DNA from: Bacteroidaceae bacterium
GTDB taxonomy: Bacteria; Bacteroidota; Bacteroidia; Bacteroidales; Bacteroidaceae
Direction: 5' to 3'
DNA: 48,132 nt
NCBI GenBank assembly: GCA_017462065.1
Contig: JAFTRV010000075.1
Span: 1-48,132 of the forward strand
Positions 37,583 to 46,588 of the stretch are shown here, in pieces. Position 1 is the stretch's first letter; every line of letters begins with the position of its first letter. The notes beneath the pieces were generated by a model. The model saw only the letters and a list, made by a program, of their open reading frames with translations, searched no databases and was not told the DNA's origin. The position numbers and the translations under genes were made by a program.

Positions 37583-37636
37583 TATATAGCAAGAAGGAGG
37601 GCGTTTGAATTCAAACGCCCTCCTTCTTGCTATATA
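37583..37636. terminator. Perfect 54-nt palindrome, bidirectional terminator
   Basis: Two 27-nt arms meet at the GAATTC centre (37607-37612) with no loop and no mismatch, then T-rich sequence on both strands. It lies between the convergent GH92 and immunity-like genes, 5 nt after each stop. Confidence 0.85.
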
Positions 37637-37640
37637 TTTA

Positions 37641-38333
37641 TTACTCAGGGTCAATCTCTTCAATTTTATCCAAAAGTTCAATCAACGGCTTCCCGTCGAT
37701 TTTAAAGTTCTCGACAAGCTCCATAGCATTAGCATAAGTTTCATATTCTTCGGTGAAGTGGTTATCGCAAACTGCTACATGGTCTACTTCTGTCAATAAA
37801 TAATAGTCCTTACCTTTATATTTGAAGCTTACATCATAGTTTTGGACTCCAAAATCATAGAATATAACTCCCTCGGCCTTGTTTTTGTATCCTTCATACA
37901 AATCCCCGTGTTTCTCTTTATTTGGCGGATATTTTCCATTATAAGGAAATCCATTCTTGTCTATAGCCAAATGGGGCGTAAAAACATCAACAAAAGTTTC
38001 TAAATCACAAATCTCGCCTAATAGATCTATAAATGGTATGCCGCATATTGAGAAATTTTCAAGTAATTCCAATTCATTCCGATATTCCTCAATACTCTTT
38101 TTAATGTATGCATGATATACTTTTACAAGGTCTTTATGTCTATAAAAATAGTATCTTGCATTATTATAAACAAAAGCAATATCCTTGAACGACACGGCAA
38201 AATCGTGGAACAGAATTTTTTCCGCCTCATTCTTGTATCCACCAAACTCTTCACCATACAGTTCTTTGTCAGGAGGGTATTTCCCGTTTATCGGGTTGCC
38301 GTTTTCGTCGTTGATTATATAAGGCCTATTCAT
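37641..38333 (-). CDS. Internally duplicated protein, putative immunity partner
   Basis: A 230-residue acidic protein without signal peptide, not recognised as a named family. It consists of two copies of a module of about 105 residues (about 6-108 and 118-226). Each copy has NGKYPP, then KE and GYKN or a close match, then an HDF or YDF strand, and ends near ELLENF or ELVENF and a hydrophobic LL/EL segment. It overlaps the 124-residue gene before it by 4 nt. The low GC, small size, cytoplasmic location and position behind a toxin-like gene fit an immunity protein, but this is inference. Confidence 0.65.
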   Translation of the reverse strand: MNRPYIINDENGNPINGKYPPDKELYGEEFGGYKNEAEKILFHDFAVSFKDIAFVYNNARYYFYRHKDLVKVYHAYIKKSIEEYRNELELLENFSICGIPFIDLLGEICDLETFVDVFTPHLAIDKNGFPYNGKYPPNKEKHGDLYEGYKNKAEGVIFYDFGVQNYDVSFKYKGKDYYLLTEVDHVAVCDNHFTEEYETYANAMELVENFKIDGKPLIELLDKIEEIDPE

Positions 38334-38704
38334 TTCTTGAAATTTATGATTTTATTTATAAGTGATTTCATCTCTTTTGTTAAGGCATGAGCATCTTTTT
38401 CTTGACCAAGACCTCTCCAATTATGATAATGTGGACCATATCCTTTATGGTCAGTAATATGTATCGAGTTAATCCTTTTTCCGTCAGGACCGTATTCGGC
38501 AATTTCTTTTAATCCTTTACCATTACGATAAAATGTCGCATATATTCTATTAGGTGTGTGACTCTCTTCAGGAAGTTTTAAACCTAACTTTGAATTTTTC
38601 ATTTCAAGTATCTTTATGTTGTGTCCGATACTATATAAGGTTTTGTACATTCTATTTTCATCAAAGTTAGTTGTTCTGCTTAAAAAACTACCGTTTGCTC
38701 CCAT
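38330..38704 (-). CDS. Small protein resembling a polymorphic-toxin C-terminal domain
   Basis: A 124-residue protein of unknown family. It lacks a signal peptide. Its second half contains EYGPDGKRINSIHITDHKG and GPHYHNWRGLG, a His-rich segment of the sort found in toxin domains at the ends of large secreted proteins, followed by a lysine-rich tail. It starts inside the end of the frameshifted upstream gene and overlaps the next gene by 4 nt. It may be a detached toxin tip, or a harmless phage-type protein; no catalytic site can be assigned. Confidence 0.5.
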   Translation of the reverse strand: MGANGSFLSRTTNFDENRMYKTLYSIGHNIKILEMKNSKLGLKLPEESHTPNRIYATFYRNGKGLKEIAEYGPDGKRINSIHITDHKGYGPHYHNWRGLGQEKDAHALTKEMKSLINKIINFKK

Positions 38705-38890
38705 TTTTTAACATTTTATAGTTCTCGTTATCAAAATATATACTAATATCCTCATTTTCGCCAGGCATTTTTTCACCATAGCGTATAATACATTTTTATG
38801 AACAAGGGGCATTTGGTATTTACCTTCTGTTTCAAGATCATTAAATATATGCAATCTGTATGTCTTATGGTTTAAGATTTTGCTTTTCAT
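38688..38890 (-). pseudogene. Frameshifted small gene upstream of toxin-like gene
   Basis: From ATG 38890 the frame reads MKSKILNHKTYRLHIF and so on to LVHK, then loses plausible composition and stops at 38708. Adding one A to the run of five at 38797-38793 joins it to a second frame, KCIIRYGEKMPGENEDISIY, that stops at 38688. The joined product would be about 67 residues. The intact N-terminal half, the promoter-like box in front and the acidic second half suggest a real gene broken by slippage, or a sequencing error. Its family is unknown. Confidence 0.5.
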
Positions 38891-38912
38891 CTTCTTATAG
38901 AATTTGTTATTG

Positions 38913-38920
38913 CAAAAATA
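38913..38920 (-). promoter_or_regulatory. -7 box of the toxin-like cassette
   Basis: TATTTTTG on the minus strand matches TAnnTTTG and predicts a start near 38905, 15 nt before ATG 38890. Confidence 0.5.
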
Positions 38921-38984
38921 TTATCGTAATAGAAAATGCAGTTGTGGAAATGACAGTATTTGCAGTAAACACAAAACTTTAATC

Positions 38985-39047
38985 TTAGGCTCGCCTGCAA
39001 AGTCAGGGTGGATAGGAATATTTCATTCTTATTGCAACTTACCCTTA
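38985..39047 (+). repeat. 63-nt repeat, copy 1
   Basis: An ungapped match of 55 of 63 positions to 47993-48055, ending in the identical stretch TTTCATTCTTATTGCAACTT followed by ACCCTTA. It lies in the 361-nt gap upstream of the RND operon, where no gene is apparent. Confidence 0.8.
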
Positions 39048-39143
39048 ATCTGTTGTCGATTTGCTATAGCAAATTCACAAGTCGTAAGCGACATTCCTCG
39101 GCAAACTGGCATTACCATAAAAGACCTTTTACTGTGTTCTTCA

Positions 39144-39195
39144 ACAGTGCCGGCTTATTTTGAAAATTACTCTTGCTATACTGCCTTTAATGGTA
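39144..39195 (+). repeat. 52-nt repeat, copy 1
   Basis: An ungapped match of 45 of 52 positions to 46589-46640, starting ACAGTGCCGG and ending AATGGTA. It lies between the toxin-like cassette and the RND operon. Confidence 0.8.
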
Positions 39196-39252
39196 TCCTT
39201 CAACCAAAACCCTTGTCAATGTGTTTATACCTTGCTAAAGGTTATAACATAT

Positions 39253-40644
39253 ATGATGAGGGTTTTATTTTTTCTTTTGTCGCTGTTCTTCTCTGTTGCC
39301 GTGTCTACTGCGCAGCAGGGAGAACGGTATCTTAAGGAGCCGTTGCCGCAAGGGTGGAACGACGGCGAGTATTTCTCGCAGACATTGCCTGTAGACGACA
39401 AGTGGTGGCTTAATTTCGAGGACCCGCTTCTCGACTCGCTAATATCTGTCGCATGCAAGAACAACTACTCGGTGCTTGGGGCGATGGAGAATATACGCAA
39501 GGCGCGCGCGGCATGGCGTACGGCGCAGGGCAAGCTGATGCCCTCCTTTGACCTATCTTTGGGGTGGCAGCGTGCGAAGACGAGCGGCAACACCGCCCAG
39601 TCGCTCTATCGTGAGGAGTGGGAAGGGCAGTTCACTACGGCTGTCTCAATGCAGTGGCAGACCGACATCTTCGGGAGCATATACATGCGTTCAAAGGCAC
39701 AGAAAAGGCTCTTTATGGCAACCGAGGAGGAGTTCAACGCTGTCATGGTATCCCTTGTCGCCAATGTCGCCATAACCTACTTCTCTTTGCGGCAGTCGCT
39801 TGCCGAAATGCAGGTGATACGCTGGAACGTCGAGTCGCAGCGCGCCATAATGGATATCGTGGAGTCACGTTACAGCAGCGGCCTTGCCTCAAAGCTCGAT
39901 GTCGCCCAGTCACGCAGCGTCTATTACAGCACTAAGGCTAAGATTCCTGCCATGCAGGCCTCTATCGACAGCTACCGCAACGCAATGGCTGTCCTGCTCG
40001 GCGTCTACCCGCAGGAGCTCTACGGCTGGCTCGACGAGGGCTACGCTCTGCCCGAGTATATGGCTGTCATCGAGGTGGGCGTTCCCGCTTCGCTTCTTCT
40101 CCGGCGTCCCGACGTGCGTGCCGCCGAAAGGCAGGTCGAGGCCAATGCGGCCCTGCTCGGAGCGACACGCAGGGACTGGTTCCCCTCGCTCTTCATCACC
40201 GGCTCGATAGGCTTTGCGTCGAGCAAGCTCAAGTATCTTCCCCGTTCAAAGAGCCTTACATGGGAGATAGCCCCTACGCTTTCGTGGAGCATCTTCAGTG
40301 GCGGGGAGCGTGTCAATGCCACAAGAGAGGCCCGGGCGTCGCTCGACCAGAGCGTCGCTTCGTTCAACAGCATCATGCTCAATGCCATGCAAGAGGTCGA
40401 GAACGCCATGTCGCAATATCGCAATTCAATAGAGCAGATAGTGAGCCTGCGTGAAGCCATGAGGCAGTGCGAAGAGACCTTTGCCCTCTCTTTTGAGCTA
40501 TACAAGCAGGGGCTTTCCGAATATCAGAACGTGCTTGACGCCCAACGCTCTCTCTTCACCTATCAGGACTATCTTGTGCAGGCTAAGGGCGTGTCGCTCA
40601 TATATCTCGTGCAGCTCTACGAGGCTCTCGGCGGTGGTTGGTAA
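39253..40644 (+). CDS. Outer-membrane efflux channel (TolC/NodT family)
   Basis: The outer-membrane component of a tripartite RND pump, 463 residues from ATG 39253 (MMRVLFFLLSLFFSVAVSTAQQ, signal peptide without lipobox). The frame is open further upstream but that part reads repeat DNA. Two OEP repeats are visible, the first around DPLLDSLISVACKNN and the second opening with LLLRRPDVRAAERQVEANAALLGA, typical of the NodT group. The adaptor gene starts 17 nt after its stop. No local regulator gene is present. Confidence 0.94.
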   Translation: MMRVLFFLLSLFFSVAVSTAQQGERYLKEPLPQGWNDGEYFSQTLPVDDKWWLNFEDPLLDSLISVACKNNYSVLGAMENIRKARAAWRTAQGKLMPSFDLSLGWQRAKTSGNTAQSLYREEWEGQFTTAVSMQWQTDIFGSIYMRSKAQKRLFMATEEEFNAVMVSLVANVAITYFSLRQSLAEMQVIRWNVESQRAIMDIVESRYSSGLASKLDVAQSRSVYYSTKAKIPAMQASIDSYRNAMAVLLGVYPQELYGWLDEGYALPEYMAVIEVGVPASLLLRRPDVRAAERQVEANAALLGATRRDWFPSLFITGSIGFASSKLKYLPRSKSLTWEIAPTLSWSIFSGGERVNATREARASLDQSVASFNSIMLNAMQEVENAMSQYRNSIEQIVSLREAMRQCEETFALSFELYKQGLSEYQNVLDAQRSLFTYQDYLVQAKGVSLIYLVQLYEALGGGW

Positions 40645-40661
40645 CAATAAACATTTCCATT

Positions 40662-41777
40662 ATGAAGAAGATTATATTTGCAATGGCGGCGCTTGCAATA
40701 GCTGCGTGCCAGAAAAAGAGTGAGACGCCGGCCGACAGCAGGCCGTTGCCGGTAGAGGTGGCTATGCCTTCGGTACGTGACGTGAGGCTTACGCGCGAGT
40801 ATCCCGGCTATCTTGCGGCCGATGCGACCATACCCGTGGTGGGGCGTGTGAACGGCATGCTTGTCAAGCGTGCCTACAAGAACGGCGGCAGGGTGAAAAA
40901 GGGCGAACAGCTCTTTGTCATTGAGCCTGTGCTGTACGAGAATGCCGTGACGCAGGCGAATGCCGCCCTGCAGACGGCAAAGGCCGAGCTCGACTATGCC
41001 AACAGCAGCTATGAGCGTATGAAGGTCGCCATTGGCAGCGACGCTGTCAGCCAGATTGAGCTGTTGCAGGCGAAGAGCAAGGTCGAGAGCTGCAAGGCTG
41101 CCGTGGACAATGCCTCGGCGGCGCTCAGCACCGCCAGGACAAGGCTCGGCTACTGCTATGTCAAGGCTCCTGCCGACGGGGTAGTGGGGCTCTCTAACTA
41201 CTCCGAGGGCGCGTATATATCGGGCGAGATGTCGCCAGCCGAGCTGTGCAAGCTATATAAGGACGACACCATGTATGCCTATTTCAGCATAAGCGACAGC
41301 CAATGGCTCAGGAATATCGCCCGCGGCGGCTCTCCGTTCGACCAGAGCAGCATCACTTTCACGCTCGGCGGCGGCGAGTATCTTACATGCAAGGCGGTGA
41401 TAGACTACCTTGCCCCCGATGTCAATCTTGCCACAGGTACGTTGCAGGTACGTGCTGAGCTTTCCAACAAGGACGGGCTGCTGAAGCCCGGCAGCTATAT
41501 AAGCGTGCTTTTTCCGTACGACGATGTCAAGGATGCCGTGCTTGTGCGTGACGCCTCCGTAGGCACCGACCAGCTCGGCAAGTATCTTTATGTGGTGAAC
41601 GACTCCAACCGTGTCGAGTACCGCCGCATCGAGGTAGGCAACCTTGTCGATGACACCCTGCGTCTTGTCACCGAGGGGCTCGCTCCCGATGAGATGTATG
41701 TCACTAAGGCTCTGTTGAAAGTGCGTAACGGCATGCCGGTCATGCCTGTAATGGATAAAAACCAAGAAGCTCTCTAA
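40662..41777 (+). CDS. RND efflux periplasmic adaptor (MFP)
   Basis: A lipoprotein adaptor of 371 residues from ATG 40662 (MKKIIFAMAALAIAAC, lipobox with Cys16). It bridges the pump and the outer-membrane channel. A lipoyl-like half motif VVGRVNGMLVKRAYKNGGRVKKG is followed by a coiled-coil hairpin (QANAALQTAKAELDYANSSY onward), the second lipoyl half KAPADGVVGLSNYSEGA, and the beta-barrel domain. It lies between the channel and pump genes, with gaps of 17 and 23 nt. Confidence 0.95.
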   Translation: MKKIIFAMAALAIAACQKKSETPADSRPLPVEVAMPSVRDVRLTREYPGYLAADATIPVVGRVNGMLVKRAYKNGGRVKKGEQLFVIEPVLYENAVTQANAALQTAKAELDYANSSYERMKVAIGSDAVSQIELLQAKSKVESCKAAVDNASAALSTARTRLGYCYVKAPADGVVGLSNYSEGAYISGEMSPAELCKLYKDDTMYAYFSISDSQWLRNIARGGSPFDQSSITFTLGGGEYLTCKAVIDYLAPDVNLATGTLQVRAELSNKDGLLKPGSYISVLFPYDDVKDAVLVRDASVGTDQLGKYLYVVNDSNRVEYRRIEVGNLVDDTLRLVTEGLAPDEMYVTKALLKVRNGMPVMPVMDKNQEAL

Positions 41778-41800
41778 ACCTCTTCTAAAACCCCGGAATT

Positions 41801-44800
41801 ATGAACTTCTCGAAATTCTTTATAGAACGCCCCATCTTTGCGACGGTGCTGTCGTTGTTGCTTCTTGTGGCGGGCGGCGTGTCGCTCTTTGTCCTGCCGA
41901 TAGACCAGTACCCGTCAATAACGCCTCCGACAGTGCAGGTGACGGCGATGTATCCCGGCGCCAACGCCGAGACGATAGCGCAGACTGTAGGCATACCCAT
42001 AGAGCAACAGGTGAACGGCGTGGACGGCATGCTGTATATGAGCTCTACCTCATCGTCGTCGGGCACCTACAGGCTTACCGTGACCTTTGAGGTGGGAACG
42101 GACATCGACATGGCAACGGTGCTTGTGCAGAACAGGGTCAATATAGCCCTCAGCTCCCTGCCGAGCGAGGTCACGCAGCAGGGCGTGGTGGTGCAGAAGC
42201 AATCGACGAACATCGTGCTGTTCATCACCCTCACCGGCAACGAGGACTATAACCAGCTCTACCTCTCCAACTATGCGCAGCTGCAGCTCGTGGACCAGCT
42301 GACACGCACCCCCGGCGTGGGCGGCGTCGAAATCATGGGCGTGGGAAAATACTCCATGCGTGTGTGGCTCAACCCCGAGGCGATGCGTATACGAGGCATA
42401 TCGCCCTCCGAGGTCTACCAGGCTATCAGCCGACAGAACCTTGCCATTTCGGCAGGCTATGTGGGGCAGACTCTTGACGCCACGGCCGACAACGCATTCC
42501 AATATACGCTCAACGTCGAGGGCAGGCTCAGTGATGCCGAGCAGTTCGGCAACATAGTAATACGCAACGACGGCGTGCAGATGCTGCGTCTTAAGGATGT
42601 CGCCGAGATTGAGATTGGCAGCGAGACCTACTCCTCCTCGTCACGCCTGAAAGGGAGGCCTACAGCGGCGTTGGCAGTCTATCAGTCGCCCGGCTCAAGC
42701 TCCCTCGCCGTCTCGAAAGCGGTCAAGGAGCGTATGCAGGAGCTTGCAAAGGCCTTTCCGCTGGGAGTGCAGTATCAGATAGCCCTCGACACCACGGACG
42801 TGGTACGCAGCTCGATACACGAGGTGCTATACACCTTTGTCGAGACTACCGTGCTTGTCATTCTTGTCATCTTCCTGTTCCTGCAGAACTGGCGAGCGAC
42901 GCTTATCCCTTGTCTCACAATCCCTGTCTCGCTTATCGGCACGATGGCTGTTATGCTGCTGCTCGGCTTCTCGATAAACACCCTGACGCTCTTCGGCCTT
43001 ATCCTTGCCATCGCCATAGTGGTCGATGATGCCATTGTGGTGGTCGAGAACGCTACCCGCATACTCGACGAGGGCAAGCTCTCGCCGCGCGAGGCTACCG
43101 AAAAGGCCATGGAAGAGATAACAGGCCCAATCATAGGAGTGGTGCTTGTGATGATGGCGGTCTTCGTGCCTACCACCATGATAGGCGGCATCTCGGGCGA
43201 GCTATACAAGCAGTTCGCCCTGACGATAGCCACGGCTACGCTGCTCAGCGGCTTTAACTCGCTGACGCTCACCCCGGCGTTGAGCGCCATACTGCTGCGT
43301 CCCACTCCTAAGGGCGGGCAAAAGGGCTTCCGTTGGTTCAACAAGGGCTTCGATGCCGTGCAGCGTCTTTTCGACCGTTGCGTCGGCTTCCTGCTCAGGC
43401 GTGCATGGCTGGCGGCCCTCTCCTTTGCGGCAATGGTAGCCCTGGCGTTGTTCATGTTCACGCACTGGCCCACGACCTTTATCCCCGACGAGGACGACGG
43501 CTATTTCATCGTCAGCGTGCAGCTGCCCCCGGCAAGCTCCCTCAGCCGTACCGAGGCTGTGGCGGCGAAAGTGGAGCAGATAGTGTCGTCCTACCCCGAG
43601 GTGAAGACCAATGTGAGCATAAGCGGCTTCAGCATAATGAACAACGGTCGCCAGAGCAACGCAGCGAGCGTCTTTGTCGTTCTCAAGGACTGGAGCGAAC
43701 GCAAGAAGAAGAGCGAGTCGGCGGCAGCCGTGGTGGAGCGTTTCAACAAAGAGGCCTATGTGGCTATCGAAGAGGCGCAGTGCTTTGCCTTCGTGCCGCC
43801 GTCAATACCCGGCATCGGCAACGTGGGCGGCTTGCAGATGCAGCTCGAAGACCGCAAGGCTCTTGGCCTCACCGAGATGCAGAAAGCCGTCGAGGCTCTT
43901 ACCGACAACTACAGCCATACGGGGGCGGTGGCGGGCATGAACAGCTCCTTTGAGGCCGACGTGCCGCAGTATTTCATAAATATCGACCGTGAGAAAGCTA
44001 TCTCAATGGGGCTCGACATGGGTGCCGTGCTCTCCACGCTGAGCTATTACATGGGTGCCATGTATGTCAATGACTTCGTGCTGCTCGGGCGTATATGGCA
44101 GGTGAAGATGGCGGCGGGAGAGCGCAGCCAAAAGGTCATCGACAATGTCATGAGCCTTAGCCTCGCCAATAACAGAGGCGAGATGGTCCCTTTCAGCAGC
44201 TTTGTCACCGCCGAGGAGATACTCGGCACCGACCAGCTCGTGCGTTATAACATGTATAACAGCGCCACCATAACAGCCAACGCCGCTCAGGGCTACAGCT
44301 CAGGGCAGGTCATAGAGGAGGTGGCGGAGCTTTTCAAGGCGCAGCTCGGCGAAGAGTTCGGCTACGAATGGACAGGCGTGGCATATCAGGAACAGACCGC
44401 AGGCAAGAACACCGCCATAATCTTCGCCCTTGCCATTCTTGTGGCGTTTCTTGTGCTTGCCGCTCAGTACGAGAGCTGGGCAAGTCCCGTGGCGGCTATC
44501 ATGGGAGTGCCTATCGCCTTGCTCGGCGCCATAGCGGGCTGTTGGATAGCCGGCATACCGGTGAGCATATATACCGAGATAGGAATAATACTTCTCATAG
44601 CTCTTAGCGCCAAGAACGGAATACTTATCGTAGAGTTCGCGCGTGACTACCGTGCGGCAGGCAACGACATACGTTACAGCGCTGCCGAGGCAGGCCATGT
44701 CCGTCTGAGGCCGATACTCATGACATCCTTCGCCTTTGTGCTTGGAGTGATGCCGCTGCTCTTCGCCGGCGGAGCAGGAGCCGGCGCGCGCCTCTCGCTC

Positions 44801-44908
44801 GGAGCGGCAGTAGTGTTCGGCATGTTGCTCAACACCGTCATAGCCACCTTGTATATACCGAACTGGTACGAATGGATGCAGACACTGGAAGAGAAAGTAA
44901 AGAGTTGA
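41801..44908 (+). CDS. RND efflux pump, inner membrane (AcrB/HAE1 family)
   Basis: A proton-driven multidrug pump of 1035 residues, full length. The N-terminus [19 protein letters not shown] and [22 protein letters not shown] are classic. The proton relay is visible as [15 protein letters not shown] in TM4 and [15 protein letters not shown] in TM10. Two large periplasmic loops give the usual pseudo-duplication. Substrates are likely hydrophobic drugs, bile acids or detergents, by family. Its stop TGA at 44906-44908 falls inside the first heptad-repeat block. Confidence 0.97.
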   Translation: MNFSKFFIERPIFATVLSLLLLVAGGVSLFVLPIDQYPSITPPTVQVTAMYPGANAETIAQTVGIPIEQQVNGVDGMLYMSSTSSSSGTYRLTVTFEVGTDIDMATVLVQNRVNIALSSLPSEVTQQGVVVQKQSTNIVLFITLTGNEDYNQLYLSNYAQLQLVDQLTRTPGVGGVEIMGVGKYSMRVWLNPEAMRIRGISPSEVYQAISRQNLAISAGYVGQTLDATADNAFQYTLNVEGRLSDAEQFGNIVIRNDGVQMLRLKDVAEIEIGSETYSSSSRLKGRPTAALAVYQSPGSSSLAVSKAVKERMQELAKAFPLGVQYQIALDTTDVVRSSIHEVLYTFVETTVLVILVIFLFLQNWRATLIPCLTIPVSLIGTMAVMLLLGFSINTLTLFGLILAIAIVVDDAIVVVENATRILDEGKLSPREATEKAMEEITGPIIGVVLVMMAVFVPTTMIGGISGELYKQFALTIATATLLSGFNSLTLTPALSAILLRPTPKGGQKGFRWFNKGFDAVQRLFDRCVGFLLRRAWLAALSFAAMVALALFMFTHWPTTFIPDEDDGYFIVSVQLPPASSLSRTEAVAAKVEQIVSSYPEVKTNVSISGFSIMNNGRQSNAASVFVVLKDWSERKKKSESAAAVVERFNKEAYVAIEEAQCFAFVPPSIPGIGNVGGLQMQLEDRKALGLTEMQKAVEALTDNYSHTGAVAGMNSSFEADVPQYFINIDREKAISMGLDMGAVLSTLSYYMGAMYVNDFVLLGRIWQVKMAAGERSQKVIDNVMSLSLANNRGEMVPFSSFVTAEEILGTDQLVRYNMYNSATITANAAQGYSSGQVIEEVAELFKAQLGEEFGYEWTGVAYQEQTAGKNTAIIFALAILVAFLVLAAQYESWASPVAAIMGVPIALLGAIAGCWIAGIPVSIYTEIGIILLIALSAKNGILIVEFARDYRAAGNDIRYSAAEAGHVRLRPILMTSFAFVLGVMPLLFAGGAGAGARLSLGAAVVFGMLLNTVIATLYIPNWYEWMQTLEEKVKS

Positions 44909-44983
44909 GGGTTTAGAGTTGAGAGAAGGTTGGCGGCATTCGCTATCGCCAACAGATTAACGTTTAACGTGTAACGATTAACG
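44898..44983 (+). repeat. Heptad-repeat block 1 (8 units, two runs)
   Basis: Run one (44898-44925) has units TAAAGAG, TTGAGGG, TTTAGAG and TTGAGAG; run two (44956-44983) has ATTAACG, TTTAACG, TGTAACG and ATTAACG. The pump gene stop lies in TTGAGGG. Between the runs is the hairpin-forming GTTGGCG/CGCCAAC segment (44929-44953). Confidence 0.8.
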
Positions 44984-44990
44984 AGGACCA

Positions 44991-45050
44991 CCTTAGTAGC
45001 CCTTAGTCTCCCTTAGTCGCCTTTAATCCTCCTTAATCGCCCTTTTTGCT
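44991..45050 (+). repeat. Decamer array, six units in exact 10-nt register
   Basis: Units are CCTTAGTAGC, CCTTAGTCTC, CCTTAGTCGC, CTTTAATCCT, CCTTAATCGC and CCTTTTTGCT. Five contain TAG or TAA. No gene lies in this 292-nt gap. Confidence 0.8.
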
Positions 45051-45071
45051 CCGCATCGCCACTTATTTCAC

Positions 45072-45115
45072 AAAAAGCACTCTCCGCTGTTGCTGAATTG
45101 CAACAGCGGAGAGTG
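45072..45115 (-). terminator. Terminator of the immunity-like/muramidase cassette
   Basis: CACTCTCCGCTGTTGC (45078-45093) pairs perfectly with 45100-45115 around TGAATT. On the minus strand the stem runs into GCTTTTTG, so it serves the minus-strand genes at 45201-46347. Confidence 0.85.
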
Positions 45116-45156
45116 TCTATCATTACCGGGCAAACACACCGGTCTGCCCCTACGGT

Positions 45157-45205
45157 CGTTCATCGTTAAACTCTAAACTCTCAACTTTCATCGTTAAACG
45201 TTATT
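45157..45205 (-). repeat. Heptad-repeat block 2 (7 contiguous units)
   Basis: On the minus strand the units are AATAACG, TTTAACG, ATGAAAG, TTGAGAG, TTTAGAG, TTTAACG and ATGAACG. The stop TAA of the 170-residue gene (45203-45201) lies inside the first unit. Confidence 0.85.
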
Positions 45206-45713
45206 CCTTATAAAGGTAGTAGTCCTCCTCTTGCGAGAAGGTGTGGTTTATGTAGTCTCTGCGTCTCATAATAGCCGTGTCGGGCCAGTACGGTTTGTTG
45301 TCGTTCAAGATGAACAGCATAGTAGTGTCATTCAGTAACTCTAACGATACAGGGTTATATTTATTGGCTTTTGCAGGGTCACCATAAAAATTTGAGCAGT
45401 ATTCACTCACTTTGCTCTTAACCTTATTGCCTTTAGGAACAACCGTCCTTACGTTTGCAATAAGGTTGCCGTTATTGTCAAAATCATACCCATGAATTTT
45501 ATTTCCACAGTAGAAGATGCCTCCAAAAGAGAATAGCAGGGAATCGTTCCGCTCACCCACAAATATTGTGAATGATTGCACGCTGTCAATATCCTCTATC
45601 CAGTTCCATGTTCCTATAAATCGTGATGCGTTATTCTCATCTTCTAAAAAGCAGAACCCCTGAACGCAAAGGAAAACAGCAATAAGCGTAATTGTTGATA
45701 ATGTCTTTTTCAT
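45201..45713 (-). CDS. Exported protein of unknown family, putative immunity partner
   Basis: A 170-residue protein with an N-terminal signal peptide (MKKTLSTITLIAVFLCVQGF). The mature part starts with a lipocalin-like RFIGTWNWIED strand and is predicted to be mostly beta. It has two cysteines in the mature body (FYCGNK and SEYCSNF) that could form a disulfide. It follows the GH108 muramidase gene on the same strand after 76 nt. A periplasmic protein next to a cell-wall enzyme could protect against it, which is inference. GC content is low compared with the pump operon. Confidence 0.65.
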   Translation of the reverse strand: MKKTLSTITLIAVFLCVQGFCFLEDENNASRFIGTWNWIEDIDSVQSFTIFVGERNDSLLFSFGGIFYCGNKIHGYDFDNNGNLIANVRTVVPKGNKVKSKVSEYCSNFYGDPAKANKYNPVSLELLNDTTMLFILNDNKPYWPDTAIMRRRDYINHTFSQEEDYYLYKE

Positions 45714-45789
45714 CTATTATTCGACTTTTAAGTCAGTTTCTTTAAACCTTATTTTTGAATGTAGAATTTCTGCTAATTCATTAAGTCTT

Positions 45790-46347
45790 TTAATCCATCC
45801 TGTTATATAAATTTTTTTTATATGGTTCACGGTCTAATGTGTATTGATACCTTTTAAGTCTATCAATTAAAACCTGTTCAACAAGCCATTCTTCATTTGT
45901 GTTATGTATGGCATTTAATGTTTTTTCGCCGAAAACGCCATCAATCTTAAGATTGTGTCCATTTTTATTTAGGATACCTTGTACCCTTCTTGCAACATCT
46001 CTTGCATAAGAATTAATCATATAGTCGTTTAAAACAAGAGCCAATTCCTTATTCCTTATGTATCCTAAATTATATTTATCCCATTGGGCTTTATATAGCA
46101 AACGTGCATCCTCTTTGGTCAATTCTTTTATTGGTTTTGATTTGCCTTCGGGCAGTACATGCTTGTACTCTTCCATAAAAGGCATGGTTATTCCATAGTT
46201 TGTTTCCCTGTCTTCTTTTCTGTTTGTATATCCTCCTTCAAAGTTAAAACTATATCCTATAACTGAGTTGAATTTTGACTGATTGAGTTCGTTGAATTTT
46301 TCTTGTACTTTCTGTGCCGACAGAAAGTACCAAAGACCTCTGCACAT
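45790..46347 (-). CDS. GH108-type N-acetylmuramidase with peptidoglycan-binding domain
   Basis: A cell-wall hydrolase expected to cut MurNAc-GlcNAc bonds. The GH108 signature is FNFEGGYTNRKEDRETNYGIT with catalytic Glu at about residue 37. The C-terminal half holds a peptidoglycan-binding helix bundle (VARRVQGILNKNGHNLKIDG and GVFGEKTLNAI). No signal peptide is seen. The N-terminal 16 residues are read from a REP-like palindrome, and ATG 46347 lies in repeat DNA; the frame is open to 46422. The native start is probably lost, or the domain was cut from a larger effector. The downstream exported protein may be its immunity partner. Confidence 0.8.
   Translation of the reverse strand: MCRGLWYFLSAQKVQEKFNELNQSKFNSVIGYSFNFEGGYTNRKEDRETNYGITMPFMEEYKHVLPEGKSKPIKELTKEDARLLYKAQWDKYNLGYIRNKELALVLNDYMINSYARDVARRVQGILNKNGHNLKIDGVFGEKTLNAIHNTNEEWLVEQVLIDRLKRYQYTLDREPYKKNLYNRMD
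46305..46330. repeat. REP-like palindrome 1
   Basis: GTACTTTCTGT (46305-46315) and ACAGAAAGTAC (46320-46330) pair perfectly around GCCG and are followed by CAAAGACC. The following 190 nt, to about 46520, show no gene and look like the body of an interspersed repeat. Confidence 0.75.
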
Positions 46348-46588
46348 GGTCGTTTTCTTAACGCAAAACATAGTTGACATTTTTGGGGTGTCCGGAACTC
46401 GCTTGGCGGCGCAAAACAGCAAGCTGTTTTTCTTACCTGACGCTCAAACAGTCCTCCACTAATCCCAAAAATGCTGACACTTGTTTTGCTAAAAACTCTA
46501 ATGTGCAACAATGAAACAATAAACTATAAGAATTCGCTGTTTTCAGTTTTATGGCCTGCATCCGGCAGGGCTTTACACTCTCTCACTT

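Noticed and set aside
46257-46511. 84-residue frame on the minus strand with several cysteines
   Set aside because: It reads repeat DNA including the REP-like palindrome; no coding signal apart from being open.
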